Counted from the first letter of the stretch, positions 1 to 5,556 are shown. The stretch is DNA of 7,121 nucleotides from JBJFCE01 sp051888775 (GCA_051888775.1 JBJFCE010000085.1:1-7121), one strand, 5' to 3'. The notes: generated by a model not told the origin, from the sequence alone. Numbers and translations are program-made.

Positions 1-435
1 GTAGTAACAGATATTGATAAGTCAGTAGAATTTTACAAAAAAGTGTTGGGGCTTCATGTAATTATGGATTTTGGTGCAAATAAGACTTTGACAGGTGGTT
101 TGGCACTACAGACACTTGAAACTTGGCAAGAATTTATTGGAACAGACGATGTTTTATTTGGTAGCAATAGTTCAGAAGTTTATTTTGAAGAAGATAATTT
201 TGATAAATTTGCTGACAAACTGAGAAAGTGTGAGGTGGAATATGTCCACCCTATCAAGGAGCATTCATGGGGGCAGCGAGTGGTTAGAATTTACGACCCA
301 GACAAGCATATCATTGAAGTTGGCGAAAACATAAAAGTAGTATGTAAACGTTTCTTGGATAAGGGCATGACGCCAGAACAAGTAGCAGAGCGAATGGATG
401 TTCCAATAAAATTCGTAAATGCTTGTATGCGTTAA
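1..435 (+). CDS. VOC (glyoxalase/bleomycin-resistance fold) family protein, 5' partial
   Basis: The reading frame is open from base 1 and stops with TAA at 433-435, so the start lies left of the window. About ten N-terminal residues are probably missing, because the first visible residues (VVTDIDKSVEFYKKVLGL) are the usual first strand and helix of a VOC module. The second half carries WGQRVVRIYDPDKHIIEVGE (visible residues 90-109), the typical closing strand of this fold; the Glu at visible residue 106 sits where VOC enzymes place a metal ligand. A 30-residue tail (FLDKGMTPEQVAERMDVPIK) follows and looks helix-turn-helix-like. VOC proteins include glyoxalases, dioxygenases and drug-binding resistance proteins; the substrate cannot be read from the sequence. 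The GNAT gene follows after 28 bases, suggesting one transcript. The gene is clearly more AT-rich than those to the right of 1167. The fold is secure, the function unknown. Confidence 0.85.
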   Translation, partial: VVTDIDKSVEFYKKVLGLHVIMDFGANKTLTGGLALQTLETWQEFIGTDDVLFGSNSSEVYFEEDNFDKFADKLRKCEVEYVHPIKEHSWGQRVVRIYDPDKHIIEVGENIKVVCKRFLDKGMTPEQVAERMDVPIKFVNACMR

Positions 436-447
436 ATTAGAATTTGT

Positions 448-453
448 GGAGGT
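448..453 (+). promoter_or_regulatory. Ribosome binding site of the GNAT gene
   Basis: GGAGGT lies 10 bases before the ATG at 464. It decides the start: the in-frame ATG at 419 lies inside the end of the VOC gene and has no comparable site in front of it. Confidence 0.75.
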
Positions 454-463
454 ATATACAGCA

Positions 464-943
464 ATGTCAAATCGAATCACCAACAGTTTCTTGTCGCCAT
501 TGACGGAAGTAACTGCTTGCCAAATTTTAAACTGGGAATATGAAGCCCCATATGATGCTTATAATTTCCGAGGTCATTCCAATGGTTATTTGTTGGATAA
601 GTCTACTTGGGGTTCAGAGCAATTTTGCCTTATGAATGGCAATACTGTTATTGGCCAAGTAACATGCCAATTTGAAGGTGATGATTTATGGGTTGGCTGG
701 TCGATGGCTCCGGAAATGGTCGGAAAAGGGAGCGGTGGAGAATTTGTCTGTAAATGTGTGGAGGAAATTTGCAAAACAAAACAGTTCACTGGACGTATGT
801 TGCTCAGGGTTGCAGCATGGAACCATCGAGCAATCAAAGCATATCAAAAGGCCGGTTTTACTTATTTGGAAACCATTCAAGATGAGATTGCCTATTCAAA
901 TAAATTGGAAGATTTCTGGATTATGGCTTTGCCAGTACGATAA
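464..943 (+). CDS. GNAT family N-acetyltransferase
   Basis: This 159-residue protein is a single GNAT domain of normal length and should transfer the acetyl group of acetyl-CoA to an amine; the acceptor is unknown. Visible landmarks are the N-terminal WEYEAPYDAYNF segment (24-35), common in a Firmicute GNAT subgroup, the pyrophosphate-binding loop of motif A in WSMAPEMVGKGSGGEFV (79-95, with Gly87, Gly89 and Gly91), and motif B in RVAAWNHRAIKAYQKAGF (115-132, with Asn120 and Tyr127). I chose ATG 464 over the upstream in-frame ATG 419 because of the GGAGGT site at 448-453 and because the extra 15 residues overlap the preceding gene. It shares AT-rich composition and strand with the VOC gene 28 bases upstream, so the two probably form an operon. 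Small GNATs beside VOC proteins can be resistance or detoxification genes, but nothing here proves that. No terminator is visible after the stop. Confidence 0.88.
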   Translation: MSNRITNSFLSPLTEVTACQILNWEYEAPYDAYNFRGHSNGYLLDKSTWGSEQFCLMNGNTVIGQVTCQFEGDDLWVGWSMAPEMVGKGSGGEFVCKCVEEICKTKQFTGRMLLRVAAWNHRAIKAYQKAGFTYLETIQDEIAYSNKLEDFWIMALPVR

Positions 944-1166
944 TAGCTATAAATTAATTTCTGAAATGTAGCTGTAGAAAAACTGGTGGAGAGGCTAAGT
1001 CCTGTCTGCCGAATTCAATTACTCTAAAAGAGCTGGTCAACCCCCAAGTTGTCTGGAACACTTTTCCTAAAAAAGAAAAATAAAAAGAACCAATCAAAAA
1101 CATCAGAAATAAAACCCGGCAGGAATCAAATTTGCCGGGGCAAAAAAAGTAGAAAAGAGGAATGAT
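944..1166 (+). other. Gene-free junction between AT-rich and GC-richer DNA
   Basis: No open frame in this stretch has a ribosome binding site or recognisable protein. It contains a segment around 1035-1067 (GGTCAACCCCCAAGTTGTCT and following bases) with an imperfect dyad, GTCAAC and GTTGTC around CCCCAA. A purine-rich run at 1068-1090 follows, then a GC-rich hairpin at 1115-1139, and then the ribosome binding site (GAGGA, 1157-1161) of the M20 gene. I see no convincing sigma-A promoter. Base composition changes across it: 1-60 has 19 G/C of 60 and 541-600 has 22 of 60, while 1801-1860 has 37 of 60. This fits an integration scar or rearrangement point, but no transposase or target duplication is present to prove it. 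Confidence 0.5.
1105..1139 (-). terminator. Hairpin with T-tract, oriented for minus-strand transcripts
   Basis: CCCGGCA (1115-1121) and TGCCGGG (1133-1139) form a perfect 7-bp stem with an 11-base loop. Read on the minus strand the stem is followed by TTTTATTTCT, the arrangement of a rho-independent terminator. On the plus strand the bases after the stem are A-rich, so it would not stop forward transcription. There it could only be a 5' leader hairpin of the M20 mRNA, about 18 bases before its ribosome binding site. No minus-strand gene lies just to its right, so its role is unclear. Confidence 0.4.
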
Positions 1167-2609
1167 ATGGGCTGGATTGTATTTGGATGTATCATGGCAG
1201 CAGTGGTGCTGTTTTTTGCTGTGATTATCGTGCGGGCAGTGATGTTCAAACCGCTGCCGGAGCCGGAACGGCTGGAGCAGAAGGTGGAGATCGACAGGGA
1301 CAAGGTTGTTCGGGATATGGTGGATATGATTCGTTGCAAAACGGTATCAAATCGGGATGAGTCCCTGGTGGATCGCAGCGAGTTTACAAAGTTTCAGGAG
1401 CTGTTAAAGGAGCGTTTTCCGAGAGTGCATCAGGCATGTACGCTGGAGCATATCGGGAAGACCGGACTTTTATATTGTCTCAAAGGAGAATCCGATCAGG
1501 CGCCGAGTGTCTGCATGGCACATTATGATGTGGTACCGGTGGATGAAGAAGGCTGGACTAAGCCTGCTTTTGAAGGAATGATCGAGGAAGACTGTATCTG
1601 GGGACGCGGAACACTCGATACGAAGGGAACCTTATGCGGATTGTTAGAGGCGGTCGAGCAGCTGTTATCTCAGGGATACATACCTAAAAACGATCTCTAT
1701 TTTTCGTTTTCGGGAGAAGAAGAAATTGACGGAGACAGCTGTGCGGATATTGTTGCATGGCTGGAAGAACATCAGATCAAACCGGCGCTTGTCGTAGATG
1801 AGGGCGGAGCGGTTGTCGACCATGTTTTTCCGGGCGTTGACAGAGAGTGCGCGCTTGTCGGCATCAGTGAAAAGGGCAGTGTGAACATGGATTTTACCTT
1901 GGATTCACAGGGAGGACATGCGTCCACACCGCCGATTCATACAGTCTGCGGACAGCTGGCAGAGGCAGTTACAAGAATAGAAACGCACCCGTTCAAGCGG
2001 CATCTGACCAAGCCGGTTGCGGAAATGTTCAATATCCTCGGAAGATACTCTACCTTTGCCTATAAGCTGATCTTTGCAAATCTTTGGTGCTTTGAACCAC
2101 TGTTGGATAAGATCTGCAAGTTGTCCGGCGGGGAATTAAACGCCATGATGCGGACTACGGTTGCGGTCACGCGAATGGAGGGCAGCAAGGCGTACAATGT
2201 TCTGCCGCCAAAGGCTTCTTTTGGGATCAATATGCGTCTGATGGGCGGTGATACCATTGAATCTGCGACTGAGTATCTGAAAAAAACGGTTGCAAATGAT
2301 CAGATCCGGATCAAGCTGGTAAACGGCATGAATCCTTCTATCTGTTCGGATATTTCCTGTGAAGGCTATGAGAAGCTGAGTCAGGTCATTCATTCTACAT
2401 GGCCGGAAGCGATCGTATCACCGTATTTGATGATGGCATGCTCCGATTCCAGACATTACTGTCGTATTACGGATAAAGTATACCGCTTTTCCGCAATGCG
2501 CCTGAGCAAGGAAGAACGAGCCATGATCCACGGTAATGATGAGAGAGTTCCGATTGAAACGCTGTTAAAGACAGTAGAATTTTATGAGAGGCTGTTGCAG
2601 GTATTGTAA
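1167..2609 (+). CDS. Membrane-anchored M20 family metallopeptidase (carboxypeptidase/amidohydrolase)
   Basis: This 480-residue protein has an N-terminal hydrophobic segment (residues 2-26) ending in positive charge, then a full M20 di-zinc hydrolase domain. Expected metal and catalytic residues are in order: His119 in MAHYDVVP, Asp151 in GRGTLDTKG, the Glu185-Glu186 pair in SGEEEIDG (general base then ligand), Asp211 in VVDEGG, and His455 in IHGNDER. GGHAS (249-253) marks the dimerisation or lid domain inserted in the middle. The overall layout, with a membrane anchor and closing ACSDSRHY (424-431), resembles the PM20D1/carboxypeptidase-S-like branch, whose members cleave peptides or N-acyl amino acids; the substrate here is not predictable. 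GAGGA at 1157-1161 supports ATG 1167. With a short cytoplasmic N-terminus the catalytic domain could face either side; the positive residues after the segment (Arg23, Lys28) favour a cytoplasmic one, but this is inference. There is no clear terminator after it, and the next gene starts 153 bases on. Confidence 0.9.
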   Translation: MGWIVFGCIMAAVVLFFAVIIVRAVMFKPLPEPERLEQKVEIDRDKVVRDMVDMIRCKTVSNRDESLVDRSEFTKFQELLKERFPRVHQACTLEHIGKTGLLYCLKGESDQAPSVCMAHYDVVPVDEEGWTKPAFEGMIEEDCIWGRGTLDTKGTLCGLLEAVEQLLSQGYIPKNDLYFSFSGEEEIDGDSCADIVAWLEEHQIKPALVVDEGGAVVDHVFPGVDRECALVGISEKGSVNMDFTLDSQGGHASTPPIHTVCGQLAEAVTRIETHPFKRHLTKPVAEMFNILGRYSTFAYKLIFANLWCFEPLLDKICKLSGGELNAMMRTTVAVTRMEGSKAYNVLPPKASFGINMRLMGGDTIESATEYLKKTVANDQIRIKLVNGMNPSICSDISCEGYEKLSQVIHSTWPEAIVSPYLMMACSDSRHYCRITDKVYRFSAMRLSKEERAMIHGNDERVPIETLLKTVEFYERLLQVL

Positions 2610-2722
2610 GAGCCGGGGCTGCTACACGCATGCCATATGCCGTTTTCAACAAGTGTTCGTAAATTGGTCGGCTTACGTTCCTGTGAGATGATTCAAAATA
2701 TCAAGAATGATCATTTGATTCA

Positions 2723-2731
2723 TGCTATGAT
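2723..2731 (+). promoter_or_regulatory. Possible extended -10 promoter for the AraC-GGDEF gene
   Basis: TGCTATGAT matches the extended -10 form (TGnTATAAT) with one mismatch in the hexamer (2726-2731). No good -35 box lies 17 bases upstream, which an extended -10 can tolerate. Transcription would start near 2738 and give a leader of about 25 bases ending in a strong ribosome binding site. Predicted by eye only. Confidence 0.35.
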
Positions 2732-2749
2732 AAGGCTACGATATCGGGA

Positions 2750-2755
2750 AGGAGG
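2750..2755 (+). promoter_or_regulatory. Ribosome binding site of the AraC-GGDEF gene
   Basis: AGGAGG lies 7 bases before the ATG at 2763. This fixes the start there and removes an in-frame upstream extension to 2637 that has no such site and encodes no recognisable domain. Confidence 0.85.
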
Positions 2756-2762
2756 GACGAAA

Positions 2763-3572
2763 ATGAACAATATAGAGCTTTTGGTAGCGGCATTGGAATA
2801 TATGGAAGCACATCTGGAGGAGGAACTCCGGACGGAGGATGTTGCCAGAGCCTGTTTTTGTTCAAAATCCACTCTGGAAAAACTGTTTCGCCATGTAAAT
2901 CATATTTCTGTCCATGATTATCTGATTCGCAGAAGGATGACGAAAGCGGCACGGATGCTGCTTGAAAATCCGCAGATCGGAATTTTGGAGGTGGCACTGT
3001 GCTACGGCTACAGTACCAATGAAGCATTTACAAGGGCATTCAAACAGGTATGGAACTGTAAACCGTCGGAATTCCGGAAAGCGCACCGGTATTCGGAGCT
3101 GTATCCGAGGCTGACAAAGCCTGTGGAGAATGGAGATGTGTATATGAGAGAACGGAAACCAATGGATATCAGTGAACTGTATGATCTGTTCAAAGAACGA
3201 AGAAACTGTTATTTTGTATGTTGTGATATCAAAAATCTGCTGCCGATCAATGAACTTTCCAGAAAGGCAGGGGATCTGGCGATTCTGGAAACGATGAACC
3301 GTATGAACGAAGCGGCAGGAGAGGAAGATGTCGTATTTCGGATCGGTGGAGACGAGTTTGCACTTTTGACCAATAGTGAGGATGTCGGTTATGCGGAAAA
3401 GGTCGCAGAACAGATTCTAAGTCACAACGAGGAAAGCTATCTGTTTGAAAAGACCGAAATCCCTTTATCACTGCATGTCGGGATGACCAGATTTGAAGGC
3501 CCGGGAACGAAAGTTCCTTATGATGAGCTTTTCGTAAAACTGCATTCCTGCATCAGAGAGAGCAAGCAGTAA
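2763..3572 (+). CDS. AraC-type HTH regulator fused to a GGDEF domain
   Basis: This 269-residue protein begins with a complete two-helix-turn-helix AraC DNA-binding domain (about residues 5-108). The first HTH is around LRTEDVARACFCSKSTLEKL (22-41); the second carries the family signature ILEVALCYGYSTNEAFTRAF (74-93) followed by KPSEFRK. After a linker, residues about 145-269 read as a GGDEF domain: CCDIKNLLPINELSRKAGD (153-171) supplies the metal Asp155, the guanine-contacting Asn163 and Asp171, and FRIGGDEFALL (192-202) is an intact active-site motif. The domain is shorter than usual. It lacks the opening DxLTGLxNR segment, and the RxxD inhibitory site is incomplete (GEED at 186-189, Arg missing). 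It may make c-di-GMP or only bind GTP or a dinucleotide to control DNA binding. No membrane segment is seen, so it should be cytosolic. The usual AraC order is reversed, with the HTH first. Domain assignments are firm; signalling activity is inference. Confidence 0.85.
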   Translation: MNNIELLVAALEYMEAHLEEELRTEDVARACFCSKSTLEKLFRHVNHISVHDYLIRRRMTKAARMLLENPQIGILEVALCYGYSTNEAFTRAFKQVWNCKPSEFRKAHRYSELYPRLTKPVENGDVYMRERKPMDISELYDLFKERRNCYFVCCDIKNLLPINELSRKAGDLAILETMNRMNEAAGEEDVVFRIGGDEFALLTNSEDVGYAEKVAEQILSHNEESYLFEKTEIPLSLHVGMTRFEGPGTKVPYDELFVKLHSCIRESKQ

Positions 3573-3582
3573 GGAAAGCGTA

Positions 3583-3611
3583 TAAGAACAGGAAAGAACA
3601 TAAGAACAGGA
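3583..3611 (+). repeat. Direct repeats of AAGAACA upstream of the XRE-desulfoferrodoxin gene
   Basis: TAAGAACAGGA occurs at 3583-3593 and 3601-3611, 18 bases apart start to start, and the core AAGAACA occurs a third time between them (3594-3600). The cluster sits 97-125 bases before the start codon of an XRE-type regulator, where an autoregulatory operator could lie. It may also be simple purine-rich drift; no dyad symmetry is evident. Confidence 0.4.
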
Positions 3612-3643
3612 GCAGGGAATTGCAGTACTCTACTTTCCGTAGG

Positions 3644-3672
3644 TTGTGCTATCAGATAAGGGGCGTTACGAT
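3644..3672 (+). promoter_or_regulatory. Possible sigma-A promoter for the XRE-desulfoferrodoxin gene
   Basis: TTGTGC (3644-3649) and TACGAT (3667-3672) are separated by 17 bases, matching TTGACA at three and TATAAT at four of six positions. The AAGAACA repeats lie just upstream. Transcription would start near 3679, about 29 bases before the start codon. Weak match, by eye only. Confidence 0.3.
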
Positions 3673-3707
3673 AGTCTCATCATCAAAAGATAGCGAGGTA
3701 TTAAAAG

Positions 3708-4289
3708 ATGGGTTATATTAACGGAAAGACAATCAAAGAGTTAAGAGAAAGGCAGAAGCTGACGCAGAAGGAGCTTGCCGAGAGGATCAATGTCAGTGAT
3801 AAGACCATATCGAAATGGGAGACAGGAAAAGGACTGCCGGATGTGGCAATTGTGGAAGATCTGGCAGGTGCTTTGAGTGTATCCCTTGCAGAGCTGCTGA
3901 CCGGAGATCTGAAGGAGAATGCAAATCAGGCAGGCAATATGAGGAAGATGCATTTCTATGTATGTCCGATTTGCGGGAACGTCATAGCTTCTGTCGGACA
4001 GGGGGCTTTTTCCTGTTGCGGGGTTACCCTGTTAGAGACAGAAGCGGAAGAGGACGATGAGGATCATCGGATCTGCATAGAGAACATCGATCATGAGTAT
4101 CATGTCTCCATGCAGCATCCGATGGAAAAAAAACACTATCTATCATTTCTTGCCTATGTGACATCGGAAAGTGTTGAAGTAGTCAAATTATATCCCGAAC
4201 AGGAGATATCTGTCAGATTCAGAAGAAAAGGTCACGGGATCCTATATGCCTACTGTAATCGTCACGGCATGTTCCGGCTGAATGTTTAA
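3708..4289 (+). CDS. XRE-family HTH fused to a desulfoferrodoxin (superoxide reductase) module
   Basis: The 193-residue protein starts with an XRE/Cro-type HTH (4-66), including LTQKELAERINVSDKTISKW (18-37). It continues into a two-part desulfoferrodoxin. Residues 86-104 carry CPICG and SCCG, the four-Cys pattern (Cys86, Cys89, Cys103, Cys104) of the desulforedoxin iron centre. The C-terminal part has the ligands of the Fe(His)4(Cys) superoxide reductase centre: His120, then MQHPMEKKHY with His137 and His143, then AYCNRHGMF with Cys183 and His186. Desulfoferrodoxins reduce superoxide to peroxide in anaerobes. Here the residue before His120 is Asp119 rather than the usual catalytic Lys of the EKH motif, so activity may be reduced. 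The fusion suggests an iron-redox-sensing repressor, or an enzyme that controls its own gene; both are inference. GAGGT at 3695-3699, 8 bases upstream, supports the start. Its last four bases overlap the end of the opposing GH27 gene. Confidence 0.88.
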   Translation: MGYINGKTIKELRERQKLTQKELAERINVSDKTISKWETGKGLPDVAIVEDLAGALSVSLAELLTGDLKENANQAGNMRKMHFYVCPICGNVIASVGQGAFSCCGVTLLETEAEEDDEDHRICIENIDHEYHVSMQHPMEKKHYLSFLAYVTSESVEVVKLYPEQEISVRFRRKGHGILYAYCNRHGMFRLNV

Positions 4290-5548
4290 GTCAGTAAAAA
4301 GGCCTTTGCGCCATGGCATTCCAATGAAATACAAATCCGATCTACGGCACATCCGGTTTCACCGCTCCAAAGCTCGGTAGCGGTGACCGGATGATAGATT
4401 TCAAGATCGCAAAGCGGAAGGACAATTTCACTCCTTCTATCCCCGGTATTAAAAATTGCAATATATTGACCGCCCTCGGCACAGACAGCAGTCCAGAGGA
4501 TATGTTCCACTCCGTTATATTCTTTTCTCCAGACAGGGTGTGCATGGCGGGCATTTCGGTGCATTCGCAGGATCCCTTCGTTAGTTAAGAGTCCCATTGT
4601 AAAAGCATCAAATTTTGTCATTTCACCGCCGATGATGAGCGGGGAGCGGAAGATGCTCCAGAGTGTCATCATTGTGATCTGTTCATCTTTTGTAAAAGCA
4701 GTCATGCATTCCGGGTCATAATCCTGCCTGATCGGACCGACAGGCAGCATATCCGCATCAGGGAAATGCCCGGCACCCGTATGGACACACCATTTTTCTG
4801 CGCGGGAGAACATGTCATATAAATGTGCCCAGTTGTCCCAGAAGTCATCGGTAATGCGCCACATATTGGATATCTGCTTATAAAGCTCTGCTTTTTCGAG
4901 CAGTGCAGGCCCGGGAGAAAGACTCAGGATCATATCACGACCACAGTGATGTAACGATTCACTCAGCAGAATGAGCTCTTTTTCTTCATGCGGAAGTTCT
5001 CTTGCAATATCATCACATTTGATAAAATCAACACCCCAGGAAGCGTACAGTGCAAAGAGACTGTCATAATATGCTCTTGCACCATCCTTGTCGGGGTCCA
5101 CGCCGTACATGTCGGTATTCCAATGGCAGATACTATCGGTTTTTGCAATATCGCGGGCAGTTTTATCCGTGCCCATGATTTTTGTGTTTTGATGGACTGC
5201 CTGACGCGGAATGCCGCGCATGATGTGAATACCGAATTTGAGCCCGAGTGAATGAATATACTCTGCCAGAGGGGCAAAGCCGTTTTGACCGGCGGCAGAA
5301 GGAAAGCGGTTTGGCGCGGGCAGCAGTCTGGAGTATTCGTCCATGCACAGTTCCGTAAAAGGATGATAATCGTGTGTTGTGGCAGAAGGCTCATACCACT
5401 GAATATCAACGGTAATGTATTCATAGCCGTACTGTTTTAGATTCTTTGCCATGAATTCAGCATTTTTTCTTATAATATCTTCTGTTACGGCAGCGCCATA
5501 GCAGTCCCAGCTGTTCCAGCCCATGGGTGCAACCTGTGGTTTCATCAT
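4286..5548 (-). CDS. GH27 glycoside hydrolase, alpha-galactosidase or beta-L-arabinopyranosidase
   Basis: This 420-residue protein has a full GH27 TIM barrel: the entry signature APMGWNSWDCYG (7-18), the retaining nucleophile Asp179 in VDFIKCDD (173-180), the likely acid/base Asp235 in WRITDDFWDNW (230-240), and DADMLPVG (264-271), then a C-terminal beta domain. GH27 members remove terminal alpha-galactose, alpha-N-acetylgalactosamine or beta-L-arabinopyranose. The substrate-pocket motif GYEYITVDIQW (41-51) aligns without gaps to GYEYLCIDDCW of human alpha-galactosidase A but has Ile49 in place of the second Asp. A similar Asp-to-Ile change is, from memory, the feature of the Streptomyces avermitilis beta-L-arabinopyranosidase, so that activity is favoured. 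No signal peptide: intracellular action on imported oligosaccharides is likely. It follows the GH43 gene with 12 bases between stop and start and the ribosome binding site overlapping that stop. Two adjacent ATGs exist (5548 and 5545); the first has the better 8-base spacing. Confidence 0.88.
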   Translation of the reverse strand: MMKPQVAPMGWNSWDCYGAAVTEDIIRKNAEFMAKNLKQYGYEYITVDIQWYEPSATTHDYHPFTELCMDEYSRLLPAPNRFPSAAGQNGFAPLAEYIHSLGLKFGIHIMRGIPRQAVHQNTKIMGTDKTARDIAKTDSICHWNTDMYGVDPDKDGARAYYDSLFALYASWGVDFIKCDDIARELPHEEKELILLSESLHHCGRDMILSLSPGPALLEKAELYKQISNMWRITDDFWDNWAHLYDMFSRAEKWCVHTGAGHFPDADMLPVGPIRQDYDPECMTAFTKDEQITMMTLWSIFRSPLIIGGEMTKFDAFTMGLLTNEGILRMHRNARHAHPVWRKEYNGVEHILWTAVCAEGGQYIAIFNTGDRRSEIVLPLCDLEIYHPVTATELWSGETGCAVDRICISLECHGAKAFLLT

Positions 5549-5556
5549 CCGACATT

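Noticed and set aside
419..463. Upstream in-frame start (ATG 419) for the GNAT gene
   Set aside because: It lies inside the VOC gene and lacks a ribosome binding site, while ATG 464 has GGAGGT 10 bases upstream and gives a normal GNAT N-terminus.
672..971. 99-codon plus-strand open frame overlapping the GNAT gene
   Set aside because: It is out of frame with a clear GNAT domain, has no family features and no good ribosome binding site: a shadow frame.
2610..2640. Terminator after the M20 gene (AGCCGGGGCT and GCATGCCATATGC)
   Set aside because: The stems are 4 bp with impossible or tiny loops and no T-tract follows.
2637..2762. N-terminal extension of the AraC-GGDEF protein from 2637
   Set aside because: No ribosome binding site and no recognisable sequence in the extra 42 residues; AGGAGG sits 7 bases before ATG 2763, and a possible promoter lies inside the extension.
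4280..4310. Possible bidirectional terminator at the convergent junction, including the palindrome AAAGGCCTTT (4298-4307)
   Set aside because: The palindrome has no loop and only short stems (3-5 bp) can be drawn with the nearby T or A runs, too weak to call.
4963..5424. 153-codon minus-strand frame inside the GH27 gene
   Set aside because: It is a shifted frame of the GH27 gene on the same strand; the GH27 frame carries all catalytic motifs without interruption.
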